This document shows positions 9,193-17,438 of a stretch of DNA of 64,000 bases, piece by piece (positions within the stretch are counted from its first letter, which is position 1; the number at the start of each line of letters is the position of its first letter). The notes under the pieces were generated by a model that did not search any database, had not been told where the DNA came from, and saw only the letters and a program-made list of their open reading frames with translations. Origin of the DNA: Microbacterium sp. W4I20 (GTDB taxonomy: Bacteria > Actinomycetota > Actinomycetes > Actinomycetales > Microbacteriaceae); the NCBI RefSeq assembly GCF_030816505.1, contig NZ_JAUSYB010000001.1:1550001-1614000 (forward strand), read 5' to 3'. The position numbers were made by a program, and so were the translations under genes.

Positions 9193-9945
9193 ATGGAGGC
9201 ACGCGGCGGAACGGCAGGGGTCGACGTCGACCTCGCCCTGTTCTCGGCACCAGGATCCGCAGCCCTCACGCGCCTGTCCGCAGTCGAGACGGTGAGAGCG
9301 CGCATCCTGCTGTCGGTCGAGCATGCTCTTCTCGCACCCGGTAGCCGTCTTCCGGGAGTCGAGCACATCGCCGCGGGGCTCGAGGTCAGTGCCATCACGG
9401 CACGTCGGGCACTGGAGAGCCTCGTGCTCGACGGCGTGCTCGTGCGGCGACCGGGACGGGCGGGAGGTACATTCGTCGCCGATGCGCCCCCACACCTCAG
9501 CGACTCCTCCGTTTCGGCGTACAGGGCGGATGCCGAGAGCATCCGACGTCTCATCGATCAGCGGAGCCTGATGGAGAGCGCGATCGTGCACGAGATGGCG
9601 CTCGTCGCCACCGAAGAGCAGTGCGAGGAGCTTGACCGACTCGTCCTCGCGTCACAACAGGCGGCGAACTGGCTGGAGCACCACGGCCCCGACAGCAGGT
9701 TCCACCGACTGTGCGCGACGTGGAGCGGTCTACCCGAGGCGCCCGCCTACCTCGCGGTGTACGAAGCTCTGGTCAAGTACTTCGTCCCCTACCCGATGGA
9801 TCAGCTGGAGGTCGGGCGCGATGAACATCGCGCGCTCGTTGCCGCGTTCCGCGCACATGACCCGATCGCCGCAGTCGCCGTCACCCGTGCACACGTCGAC
9901 GCCCTCAGGCGGGAGATGTTCCTCGCGCTCCCCCGCGCCACCTAA
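9193..9945 (+). CDS. GntR-family regulator (FadR/FCD type)
   Basis: 250 residues. A winged helix (LSAVETVRARILLS, SAITARRALESLVLDGVLVRR, GGTFVAD) is followed by an all-helical FCD-like effector domain ending in EHRALVAAFRAHD. TAGAAT lies exactly 6 bases before the ATG, so the transcript is probably leaderless. It is divergent from the amidase-permease operon, which it probably regulates. Confidence 0.88.
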   Translation: MEARGGTAGVDVDLALFSAPGSAALTRLSAVETVRARILLSVEHALLAPGSRLPGVEHIAAGLEVSAITARRALESLVLDGVLVRRPGRAGGTFVADAPPHLSDSSVSAYRADAESIRRLIDQRSLMESAIVHEMALVATEEQCEELDRLVLASQQAANWLEHHGPDSRFHRLCATWSGLPEAPAYLAVYEALVKYFVPYPMDQLEVGRDEHRALVAAFRAHDPIAAVAVTRAHVDALRREMFLALPRAT

Positions 9946-9959
9946 CCTGCCAAGCGCCC

Positions 9960-9970
9960 TAAGATGGTTA
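9960..9970 (+). promoter_or_regulatory. -10 element overlapping a half operator upstream of the CGNR gene
   Basis: TAAGAT (9960-9965) is a plausible -10. The overlapping TGGTTA (9965-9970) is identical to the core of the downstream operator at 10551-10569, which suggests autoregulation by the CGNR protein. Confidence 0.4.
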
Positions 9971-9990
9971 CAAAGAGGGAGTGTTTCGTC

Positions 9991-10503
9991 ATGGAACAGA
10001 ACACGATTTCGGAATCAGCACTGCTGGCGCTCATGAACAGCACACCGGTGGTCGACGGCGAGCGAATCGATCAGCTCGATGATCCGGTCAGCGCGGCCGA
10101 GCTCGCGAAGCCCTATTCGCGAGACACCCCCTCGCCCTTGCAGATCGCGCATCTTCGCGACGCGCGAGACACCATCCAGGCCGTGACGAGGTCGGAGGCC
10201 GCGGCATCCGATCTGTACCGGTTTCTCGACAAGGTGGAGAGTCATCCCACCATCGCGGACGGCATGATCCACTGGGAGATCGAGGCTCCGGCATCCGCTC
10301 TTCCCGCTGCGCGCCTCGTCCTGGCCTGGAACGAGGTCGTCGAGAAGATGCCCGGGCGCCTGCGTCCCTGCGCCAACCCCGAGTGCACCAAGTTCCTCAT
10401 CGACCACAGCAAGCCGAACACGGCCCGGTGGTGCTCGATGGCCACGTGCGGCAATCGGATGAAGGCACGCCGCTACCAGGCGCGTCGTTCGCCCAACTCT
10501 TGA
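9991..10503 (+). CDS. CGNR zinc-finger domain protein, probable transcriptional regulator
   Basis: 170 residues from ATG 9991 (GAGGGAG upstream). The C-terminus carries the CGNR treble-clef: CANPECTKFLID, then WCSMATCGNRMKARRYQARR, with four cysteines to hold zinc and a basic tail for DNA. The N-terminal part is an ABATE-like ligand-binding region. It precedes a TDT transporter and a PNPOx-like flavoprotein, and its likely operator lies in front of the transporter. Confidence 0.85.
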   Translation: MEQNTISESALLALMNSTPVVDGERIDQLDDPVSAAELAKPYSRDTPSPLQIAHLRDARDTIQAVTRSEAAASDLYRFLDKVESHPTIADGMIHWEIEAPASALPAARLVLAWNEVVEKMPGRLRPCANPECTKFLIDHSKPNTARWCSMATCGNRMKARRYQARRSPNS

Positions 10504-10529
10504 CGCAACCCGCAATCAACCCGCGGGCA

Positions 10530-10569
10530 TAAAATCGGCGCCACTCCGGTTAACCAGTAAAACTGGTTA
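10530..10569 (+). promoter_or_regulatory. Promoter and operator of the TDT transporter operon
   Basis: A -10-like TAAAAT (10530-10535) is followed by a perfect inverted repeat, TAACCAGT (10551-10558), spacer AAA, ACTGGTTA (10562-10569). The AGGAG ribosome-binding site starts two bases later. A bound repressor would block elongation and ribosome access. The adjacent CGNR protein is the natural candidate. Confidence 0.7.
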
Positions 10570-10581
10570 TAGGAGTTAGAC

Positions 10582-11640
10582 ATGTCGCAGGCATCGAACG
10601 GATCAGCGGCGGCCGCGCCGACGCGCATCCCGCTGAACACACTGGCGATCGCGCTGGGAATCGCAGGTGTCGCCGAGGTGTGGTCGGCGACGTCGACGGT
10701 GATCGACCTTCCCCCGGTCGTGCCGCAGATCTTCTGGAGCCTCGCCGCCGCCGCCATGATCTGGCTGATTACCGCCCATTCGGTCCGCGGCATCCGGATC
10801 AAGAGCCCACTCAAGGAGCAGCTGCGGCACCCGGCCCAGGGCCCGCTCGCCGCGATGGTGCCGCTCATCGGCATGCTTCTCGGCAGTGACCTCGTCGCCT
10901 GGTTCCCGGTGGCGGGTACGGTCCTCGTCGTCGTGTCAATGACGGTCGCGACCATCTTCGCCGGCTGGCTGATCAGCACCTGGACATCGGGGCAGATCGA
11001 GCTCGGCGCCCTGCACGGCGGCTACCTCCTGCCCACGGTCGCGGGAGGATTCGTCGCGGCCAGCGCGGCGGACACCGTCGGACTGCGCGATGTCGGCTGG
11101 GCCGCCTTCGGGGTCGCGAGCCTGTTCTGGGTCGTCATGACCACGTTGCTGATCGCACGCCTGATCAGCAGGCCGCCGCTGCCCGAAGCTCTCGTCCCGA
11201 CGCTCACCGTGGTGATGGCTCCGCCCGCCGTCGGCGGCCTGGCACTCTTCGCGCTGACCGATCACGTCTCGACCCCGCTGTCGCTCGCGTTCGCCGGCCT
11301 CACCGCGATCCTCGTGATCGCGCAGCTCGCGCTCATCCCGCGGTATCGCCGCCTGCCCTTCACGCTGGGATTCTGGTCGTTCACCTTCCCGGTCGCGGCG
11401 GTCGTCTCCTACGCCATCACCTGGCTCGGCGTCGACGTCGTTCCGGGGGCAGGTGTCATCGCGATGGTGCTCGCGATCGCGACGACGCTGTTCGTCGCCA
11501 CGATCGGGGTGCGCTCTCTCGCCGGCATCCTCGGTGCCTCCGCCCGTCGTCGCGAAGAGGAGGTCCTCACCGATGCCGATGACGCGGATGCTGCGATGAC
11601 CCGCACCGCACCCAAACACCGAGAGATGAGTCGATCATGA
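10582..11640 (+). CDS. TDT-family (TehA/SLAC1-like) transporter
   Basis: 352 residues with about ten hydrophobic segments (NTLAIALGIAGVAEVWSA, SLAAAAMIWLITAHS, LHGGYLLPTVAGGFVAASA). The fold and motif order match the tellurite-resistance/dicarboxylate transporter family, which carries small anions or sulphite/malate-like acids. It has a strong AGGAG site and its stop overlaps the next start (ATGA). Confidence 0.8.
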   Translation: MSQASNGSAAAAPTRIPLNTLAIALGIAGVAEVWSATSTVIDLPPVVPQIFWSLAAAAMIWLITAHSVRGIRIKSPLKEQLRHPAQGPLAAMVPLIGMLLGSDLVAWFPVAGTVLVVVSMTVATIFAGWLISTWTSGQIELGALHGGYLLPTVAGGFVAASAADTVGLRDVGWAAFGVASLFWVVMTTLLIARLISRPPLPEALVPTLTVVMAPPAVGGLALFALTDHVSTPLSLAFAGLTAILVIAQLALIPRYRRLPFTLGFWSFTFPVAAVVSYAITWLGVDVVPGAGVIAMVLAIATTLFVATIGVRSLAGILGASARRREEEVLTDADDADAAMTRTAPKHREMSRS

Positions 11641-12275
11641 GCAGGCAGTACGGAAGCATCGCCTTCACGGCCGATGTCGACGCCGGGCAGGAGTTCTACG
11701 GAAGCGCCGACTTCTACCGCAGAGCGGCCCTGCGCGGAGACGGCGGGAAGAACGGCGATCCTCTCGGTGCCAGGGAGATCGAGTACCTGCAGACCCGCGA
11801 CTCGTTCTACCTGTCGACCGTGGGCGAGACCGGATGGCCGTACGTGCAGTTCCGCGGCGGCCCCGTCGGATTCGTCACGGTCACCGATCCGCACACCATC
11901 AGCTGGGCCGACTACCGCGGCAACCTCCAGCACGTCAGCACCGGAAACCTGCGCGGCGACGACCGCGTCTCGATCATCGCGATGGACTACCCGTCCCGCA
12001 GCCGGCTGAAGCTGTTCGGCCACGCGAAGGTCGTGCGCCTCGACGAGGACCCCGAGCTGGTCGACAGCCTGCGCCATCCGGACGACCCCGATGCCATCGT
12101 CGAGCGCGCCATCACGGTCACCGTCAGTGCCTACGACTGGAACTGCCCGCAGCACATCACGCCGCGGTACACCCACGAGCAGATCGCGACCCTGGTCACC
12201 CCGATGCGGGATCGTATCGCGGCGCTCGAACTCGAGAACGCACGACTTCGCGAGGTCCGCACGACTCCTCGATGA
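11637..12275 (+). CDS. Pyridoxamine 5'-phosphate oxidase-like flavin-binding protein
   Basis: 212 residues. The split-barrel signature is clear: REIEYLQTRDSFYLSTVGET, WPYVQFRGGPVGFVTV, LSWADYRGNLQHVSTGNL and DDRVSIIAMDYP..RLKLFGHAKV. Such proteins bind FMN or F420 and reduce small molecules or act in stress protection. It is translationally coupled to the TDT transporter, so a transported oxidant or toxic anion may be its substrate (inference). Confidence 0.82.
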   Translation: MSRQYGSIAFTADVDAGQEFYGSADFYRRAALRGDGGKNGDPLGAREIEYLQTRDSFYLSTVGETGWPYVQFRGGPVGFVTVTDPHTISWADYRGNLQHVSTGNLRGDDRVSIIAMDYPSRSRLKLFGHAKVVRLDEDPELVDSLRHPDDPDAIVERAITVTVSAYDWNCPQHITPRYTHEQIATLVTPMRDRIAALELENARLREVRTTPR

Positions 12276-12349
12276 GCACGACACCGCCGGGCCCGTAGAC
12301 GTCGATGACCTGCGGCGAGCGCGCACGGCCGTTCACCGAGCCGGGGCTG

Positions 12350-13000
12350 TCAACCGTCGGAGCGGATGCGCCCCTCCTCGAGATGAACGCGGTGCTCGGC
12401 ATCCCCGATCACCGCCGGATCGTGCGAGACGCAGACCACGGCGACGCCACGCGCGGCCTCGTCGCGCAACACGGTCCTGATGCGCAGGCTGCTGGCGGAG
12501 TCGAGGCCGGTCGTCGGCTCATCGAGCAGCAACAGGTCGGCGTCCCGCGCCAACCCCTGAGCCAGCAGCGCTCGCTGCTGCTGGCCGCCGGAAAGGGAGG
12601 CGAACGGATGCCGCGCGAGCCCCCGGATGTCGAGTCGGTCCATCGAATGCTCGACGAGCGCGCGGGCCGCAGCGTCCATCCGGCGCCACATTCCGAGCCG
12701 CCCCCACGCTCCGACGCTCACGACATCCTGTACCGATACCGGAAGACCCGCAGGGATGGCGGCGCGCTGCGGGACGAAGGCGGTGGTGCCGCTGACGCGC
12801 CGCTCGCCGCCGTGCTCTCGCGTGCCCGCAAGGACCTCCAGGAGCGTCGATTTGCCCGCGCCGTTCGGCCCAGTGATGACGGCCAGAGTCCCGGGAGCGA
12901 ACTCGACTCCCACTCCGGAGAGCGCCGCTCCACCGTCGTAGGCGACATGGATGCCGGTCAATCGTGCCTCCGTGCCGCTCGTCGATCGGGGAGAGGTCAT
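12350..13000 (-). CDS. aztA: Zinc ABC transporter ATP-binding protein AztA
   Basis: 216 residues from ATG 13000. Walker A GPNGAGKST, signature LSGGQQQR and Walker B LLLLDEPT are intact, followed by the switch histidine in CVSHD. Its sequence and its divergent position next to AztB, AztC and AztD genes identify the ATPase of an Azt-type zinc importer. TATAGT lies 7 bases before the start, so the mRNA is probably leaderless. Its -35 lies inside the Zur-like palindrome. Confidence 0.9.
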   Translation of the reverse strand: MTSPRSTSGTEARLTGIHVAYDGGAALSGVGVEFAPGTLAVITGPNGAGKSTLLEVLAGTREHGGERRVSGTTAFVPQRAAIPAGLPVSVQDVVSVGAWGRLGMWRRMDAAARALVEHSMDRLDIRGLARHPFASLSGGQQQRALLAQGLARDADLLLLDEPTTGLDSASSLRIRTVLRDEAARGVAVVCVSHDPAVIGDAEHRVHLEEGRIRSDG

Positions 13001-13007
13001 AAGTCCC

Positions 13008-13048
13008 ACTATACGAGTTTGATAATCATTATCAACAAGCCCTAGGCT
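13008..13048. promoter_or_regulatory. Bidirectional azt promoter with Zur/Fur-type palindrome
   Basis: TTGATAATCATTATCAA (13019-13035) is an 8-1-8 perfect palindrome. Each arm supplies a -35 hexamer TTGATA. On the plus strand it is followed by 18 bases and TAGGCT (13043-13048), then GTG 13057. On the minus strand it is followed by 16 bases and TATAGT (13013-13008), then ATG 13000. One bound Zur dimer would therefore shut both zinc-uptake transcripts. Confidence 0.85.
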
Positions 13049-13056
13049 CGCAGACT

Positions 13057-13908
13057 GTGAGTTCTCATCCCCTTGGCGTCCTCGACCCGTTCGCCCTCGA
13101 CTTCCTGCAGCGTGGGATGCTCGGCGGCGCACTGGTGGCGATCCTGTGCGCCATCGTCGGCACGTGGGTCGTCATCCGCGGGATGGCGTTCCTCGGAGAG
13201 GCGCTGGCTCACGGCATGCTTCCGGGAGTCGCCCTCGCGACCGTTCTCTCGCTGCCGGTCCTGGTCGGCGGCGCCATCAGCGCCGTCGCCATGAGCGTGG
13301 GCATCGGAGCACTGCAACGACGCGCGCGCCTGTCGTATGACACCAGCATCGGCCTGCTGTTCGTGTCGATGCTGGCGCTCGGCGTCATCGTCATCTCCCA
13401 CTCGGGCAGCTTCGCCACCGACGCGACCGCCATCCTGTTCGGCGACATCCTCGCGATCAGTCAGGGCGACCTCGTGCTGCTCGCCGCCGCCGCTACCACC
13501 GGACTGATCGTCGCGGCTCTCTTCCACCGCTCGTTCGTCGCTCTCTCCCTCGACGCACGCATCGCCGCCGTCCTCGGTCTGCGCCCGCGGATCGCGCGGG
13601 CCGCGCTCGTCGGACTCGTCACCCTCGCCGTCGTCGCCTCGTATCAGGCGGTCGGATCCATGCTCGTCGTCGGTCTGCTGCTCGCACCGGCGGTCGCCGC
13701 CGGGCACTGGACCACGCGCATCCCCACACGGATGGCACTCGCCGCCGTCTTCGGCGTGGTCGCGGTGTTCCTCGGCCTCCTCGCCTCCTGGTACGCCGCG
13801 ACGGCCGCCGGCGCCTCCGTGGCAGCATCCGCCATCCTGCTCGCCTGCCTCTCCTGGGCAGCGCGCGCGGCCCTCCCCCCTCTCGGGACGCGGACGCGCC
13901 CCGCCTGA
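13057..13908 (+). CDS. aztB: Zinc ABC transporter permease AztB
   Basis: 283 residues from GTG 13057, with no ribosome-binding site; the promoter places the transcript start at or next to the codon. The ABC-3 permease pattern is clear: PFALDFLQRGMLGGALVAILCAIVGTW, MAFLGEALAHGMLPGVALA, then about eight membrane segments. It forms the inner-membrane channel for zinc with AztA. It is the first gene of the aztB-D-like-C-D transcript. Confidence 0.92.
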   Translation: MSSHPLGVLDPFALDFLQRGMLGGALVAILCAIVGTWVVIRGMAFLGEALAHGMLPGVALATVLSLPVLVGGAISAVAMSVGIGALQRRARLSYDTSIGLLFVSMLALGVIVISHSGSFATDATAILFGDILAISQGDLVLLAAAATTGLIVAALFHRSFVALSLDARIAAVLGLRPRIARAALVGLVTLAVVASYQAVGSMLVVGLLLAPAVAAGHWTTRIPTRMALAAVFGVVAVFLGLLASWYAATAAGASVAASAILLACLSWAARAALPPLGTRTRPA

Positions 13909-13963
13909 ACCCGCCGTCGCGACGACGCGACCACCCGCACGACACATGACAAGGAAGGATCCC

Positions 13964-15187
13964 GTGCGCTCTCGCATCGCCCTCTTCGCCCTCACCGGCA
14001 CACTCGCCGTCTCCCTGGCCGCCTGCAGCACCACGTCTACCGCACCGGCCGCACCGAGCGGCTCCGCCGACGACGGACACGGTGCCATCACCGGCGCGGA
14101 GGAGGTCGCCGAGCCGCAGCTCGGACTCACCGCGATCGACCCGCAGGGGCTCGTCACCCACCTGGACCTGCTCAACGAGAGCGTCGCCGACATCGGCGAG
14201 ATCTCGGCGCCGACGGCCATGACGACCGACGGACGTTACCTCTTCGCCCAGACCGACGAAGGCATCGAGATCGTCGACAGCGGCGTGTGGACCTGGGATC
14301 ACGTCGATCACTTCCATTACTACCGGGCAGCGCCGGCACTTCTCGGCTCCGTCGCGGGAGAAGGCGACGCCATGATCGCGACGACCAATCTGTCGACCAC
14401 CGGCGGCACCGGCATCTCGTTCGCCGGTTCGGGCGATGCCGTGCTGCTCGACACCCAGGCCCTGTCGAAGGGCGAGATCACCGAGCTGTTCCGCATCGAA
14501 CGCGAACCGCACGCGGGGCTCGTGGTCCCGGTCGGCTCCTTCGCCCTCGTCTCCGAGGGATCCGACGGTATCGGCTCCACGGTCGTCGGATACACGGCCG
14601 ATGGGAAGGCGACGGGCACCGAGGAGCCATGCGCCGCGCCGGCCGGCACCATCACGACCCGGGTCGGCGCCGTGATCGGCTGCGCAGACGGCGCCCTGCT
14701 CGCGCACGTCGACGGCGACGAATTGCACCTCGAACGAATCCCGTACCCCGCCAGCACGACCGCCCCTCCCGCGCAGTCGTTCGACAACCGCGAGGGGCGC
14801 CCCACGGTCGCAGGTCTCGCGGGCTCGGAGGGAATCTGGCTTCTGAACACGCGCGAGCGGTCGTGGACGCTACTCCCCTCCCCCACGCCGCTCGTGCACG
14901 TGACCGCGGTGGACGACGAAGACGGTCATCTGCTCGCGCTCGCTCAGGATGGCCGGGTGCTGGTGCTCGACGAGACGGGTGCCGTGATCGCCGAGACCGC
15001 ACCGCTCGTGGCGGACTCCCTTGCCGCGGGCAACACCCCGACGCTGATCGCCGACCAGCACCGCGCGTACCTCAGCGCGCCCGCCGAGCGACGGCTCTAC
15101 GAGATCGACTATGCGGATGCCGCGCGCATCGCCCGCACCTTCGTCACCACCACCGAACCGGCGTTCGTCGCCGAGACAGGACGCTGA
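13964..15187 (+). CDS. AztD-like beta-propeller lipoprotein (first paralogue)
   Basis: 407 residues from GTG 13964, chosen because AAGGAAGGA stands 5 bases upstream and the result is a clean lipoprotein signal (IALFALTGTLAVSLAAC). The mature protein is built of repeating beta-propeller blades and parallels the second AztD gene in this operon: GRYLFAQTDEGIEIVD, VIGCADGALLAHVDGDEL. It has a conspicuous ligand cluster, WDHVDHFHYY (about residues 111-120), but lacks the VHGEG histidine segment present in the other copy. The probable role is an extracytoplasmic zinc chaperone or accessory factor for AztC. It is one base upstream of aztC. Confidence 0.78.
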   Translation: MRSRIALFALTGTLAVSLAACSTTSTAPAAPSGSADDGHGAITGAEEVAEPQLGLTAIDPQGLVTHLDLLNESVADIGEISAPTAMTTDGRYLFAQTDEGIEIVDSGVWTWDHVDHFHYYRAAPALLGSVAGEGDAMIATTNLSTTGGTGISFAGSGDAVLLDTQALSKGEITELFRIEREPHAGLVVPVGSFALVSEGSDGIGSTVVGYTADGKATGTEEPCAAPAGTITTRVGAVIGCADGALLAHVDGDELHLERIPYPASTTAPPAQSFDNREGRPTVAGLAGSEGIWLLNTRERSWTLLPSPTPLVHVTAVDDEDGHLLALAQDGRVLVLDETGAVIAETAPLVADSLAAGNTPTLIADQHRAYLSAPAERRLYEIDYADAARIARTFVTTTEPAFVAETGR

Positions 15188-15188
15188 C

Positions 15189-16106
15189 ATGCGCCCCACA
15201 CGCCTCTTCGCTGCCCTCGCCCTGACCGGGATCGCTGCGTCCGGGCTCACCGCCTGCGCGGCCGCTGCAGAGTCCGGCCCGACGGTCGTGGTCTCGACGA
15301 ACATCCTCGGTGACGTCGTCGAAGAGCTGGTCGGCGAGCAGGCGAGGGTCGTGACTCTCATGAAGCCCCACGCCGACCCCCACTCCTTCGAGATCTCGGC
15401 GCAGGAGGCCGCGACCCTGCGCGGGGCGGACCTCCTCGTCTCGAACGGCCTCGGCCTCGAGGAGGGGCTGCAGCAGCACCTCGACGCTGCTGCCGCCGAC
15501 GACGTCCCGATGTTCGTGGCCGGCGACGCCATCGACGTGCTCGACTACAGCGAGGGCGATGCGGAGGGGATGCCGGACTCCCATTTCTGGACGGACCCGG
15601 AGCGGATGATCGATGTCGTCGACGCGATCGCGCCGGTGCTGGCCGACATCGACGGGATCGACGCCGACGCGCTGGATGCGACCGTCGACGCGTATCGCGA
15701 CGAGCTGCAGGCGATGGATGCCGAGATGAGCGAGGCATTCGCCGGGATCCCGGAGGACCGCCGCGCACTGGTCACCAACCACCACGTCTTCGGCTACCTC
15801 GCTCAGCGCTTCGACTTCGACATCATCGGCGCGGTGATCCCGGGCGGGACGACCCTGGCCGCGCCGTCGGCATCCGATCTCGCCGATCTGGTCGACGCGA
15901 TCGAGCAGACCGGGGTGCCCGCGATCTTCGCGGAGTCGTCGTCGCCGGACCGCCTCGTCCAGGCCCTCGCGAGCGAGGCGAACGTGCAGGTCGAGGTCAT
16001 CGAGCTGTACACCGAGTCGCTCACCGGCCCCGGTGAGGGCGCCCCCGACTACCTGACCATGATGCGCGTCAACACCGAGCGCATCACCACCGGTCTCACG
16101 CCGTGA
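15189..16106 (+). CDS. aztC: Zinc ABC transporter substrate-binding lipoprotein AztC
   Basis: 305 residues. Signal peptide with lipidation cysteine 23 (GLTAC). Cluster A-I metal-binding fold with candidate zinc ligands His65 (HADPHSF), His132 (DSHFWTD), His198/199 (TNHHVFGYL) and Asp254 (SSSPDR). The long histidine-rich loop of ZnuA proteins is absent, as in AztC proteins that depend on an AztD chaperone for loading (family knowledge). The start follows the upstream stop by one base. Confidence 0.92.
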   Translation: MRPTRLFAALALTGIAASGLTACAAAAESGPTVVVSTNILGDVVEELVGEQARVVTLMKPHADPHSFEISAQEAATLRGADLLVSNGLGLEEGLQQHLDAAAADDVPMFVAGDAIDVLDYSEGDAEGMPDSHFWTDPERMIDVVDAIAPVLADIDGIDADALDATVDAYRDELQAMDAEMSEAFAGIPEDRRALVTNHHVFGYLAQRFDFDIIGAVIPGGTTLAAPSASDLADLVDAIEQTGVPAIFAESSSPDRLVQALASEANVQVEVIELYTESLTGPGEGAPDYLTMMRVNTERITTGLTP

Positions 16107-16135
16107 GACCTCACCACAGAGAAAGAGGCATGCAC

Positions 16136-17347
16136 ATGCGAACCTCCCCCCTGCGTCGCGCGTTGATCAGCGCGGCCGCGATCGGCGCGGTCGTCACCCT
16201 GGCGTCCTGCGCTGCCGGCGGCGACTCGACCGGCCCGGCATCGACCCCCGACAGCATCGCGTCCGACACGGCGGGCGCCCGCGTCGCGATCTCCTACGAG
16301 GGCGGCATCCTGGTCCTCGACGGCGAGACGCTCGACACGGTCGCCGACTTCGACTCCGAGCCGTTCACGCGCCTCAACCCCGCGGGAGACGACCGCCACG
16401 TGATGGTCACGATGAGCGAGGGCTTCCAGGTGCTCGACACGGCCGCCGGAACCTCCGACGAGCCTGAGCTCACCGACACGGTCTTCGAGGCCGACACCCC
16501 GGGTCACGTCGTGCGGCACGCCGACAAGACCGTGCTCTACGCCGACGGCACCAGCGACACCACGATCTTCGACACCGCCGACCTGGCGAGCGCAGGCGGC
16601 CTGCCCGAGGTCGAGACCATCCGCGGTGTCGAGGCGCACCACGGCGTCTCGGTCGTGCTCGAGGACGGCACCTTCCTGACCACGGTCGGCAACGCCGACG
16701 GCCGCAACGGCATCGTGGCGAAGGATGCCGAAGGCGTCGAGATCGTATCGTCGGACCAGTGCCCCGGCGTGCACGGTGAAGGCACCGCGAAGGACGAGGC
16801 CGTCGTCTTCGGCTGCGAGAACGGCGCACTGATCTACCACGACGGCGAGATCACCAAGCTCGACGCTCCCGACCAGCCCTACGGCCGCATGGGCAACGCC
16901 TACGTCAGCGAGACCAGCCCCCTCATCGTCGGCGACTACAAGAACGACGTCGACGCCGAGGGCTACCTGCTCAGCGCCGTCACGCTCATCGACACCGAGG
17001 CCCAGACGCTCGAGGTCGTCGACCTGCCCGATGGCGTCGAGTACACCTTCCGTGATGTCGTGCGCGGCCCGGACGACCTCGCCTACATCCTCAGCACCGA
17101 CGGCTCGATCCATGTGCTCGACCCCGAGACCGGTGAGATCACCGACAGCTTCCCGGTCGTCGAGGCGTGGGAGGGCCCGGCCGAATGGCAGGATGCCCAC
17201 CCCGCCATCGTCGTCGCCGGGAACGTCGCCTACGTCACCGAGCCCGCCGCGAACAGCGTGCACGCGGTCGACCTGGCCACGGGGAAGGTGCTCGCGAGCA
17301 CCGAGCTCGACGTGACGCCGAACGAGATCGCCCCCGCAGCGGGCTGA
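16136..17347 (+). CDS. aztD: Zinc metallochaperone AztD (second paralogue)
   Basis: 403 residues. ATG 16136 is preferred over the ATG 6 bases earlier because AAAGAGG is then 7 bases away. Lipoprotein signal LISAAAIGAVVTLASC. Beta-propeller with repeated blades; histidines in GVEAHHGVSVV, CPGVHGEGTA, LIYHDGEI and WQDAHPAIVV, and a cysteine pair around the VHGEG segment. AztD proteins hand zinc to AztC outside the cell (family knowledge). It is last in the operon, before a strong terminator. Confidence 0.88.
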   Translation: MRTSPLRRALISAAAIGAVVTLASCAAGGDSTGPASTPDSIASDTAGARVAISYEGGILVLDGETLDTVADFDSEPFTRLNPAGDDRHVMVTMSEGFQVLDTAAGTSDEPELTDTVFEADTPGHVVRHADKTVLYADGTSDTTIFDTADLASAGGLPEVETIRGVEAHHGVSVVLEDGTFLTTVGNADGRNGIVAKDAEGVEIVSSDQCPGVHGEGTAKDEAVVFGCENGALIYHDGEITKLDAPDQPYGRMGNAYVSETSPLIVGDYKNDVDAEGYLLSAVTLIDTEAQTLEVVDLPDGVEYTFRDVVRGPDDLAYILSTDGSIHVLDPETGEITDSFPVVEAWEGPAEWQDAHPAIVVAGNVAYVTEPAANSVHAVDLATGKVLASTELDVTPNEIAPAAG

Positions 17348-17361
17348 TCGGTCACGAGAGA

Positions 17362-17404
17362 CAGGAAGGGCGGGTCGCCACCTCGGTGCGGTCCGCCCTT
17401 CCTG
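17362..17404 (+). terminator. Terminator of the azt operon
   Basis: A 12-bp perfect stem (17362-17373 with 17393-17404) lies 15 bases after the aztD stop, in the gap before the convergent response-regulator gene; it may serve both. Confidence 0.75.
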
Positions 17405-17438
17405 CCCTGCGCATCCCGGTGCGCGGGGTCGCGCGTCG

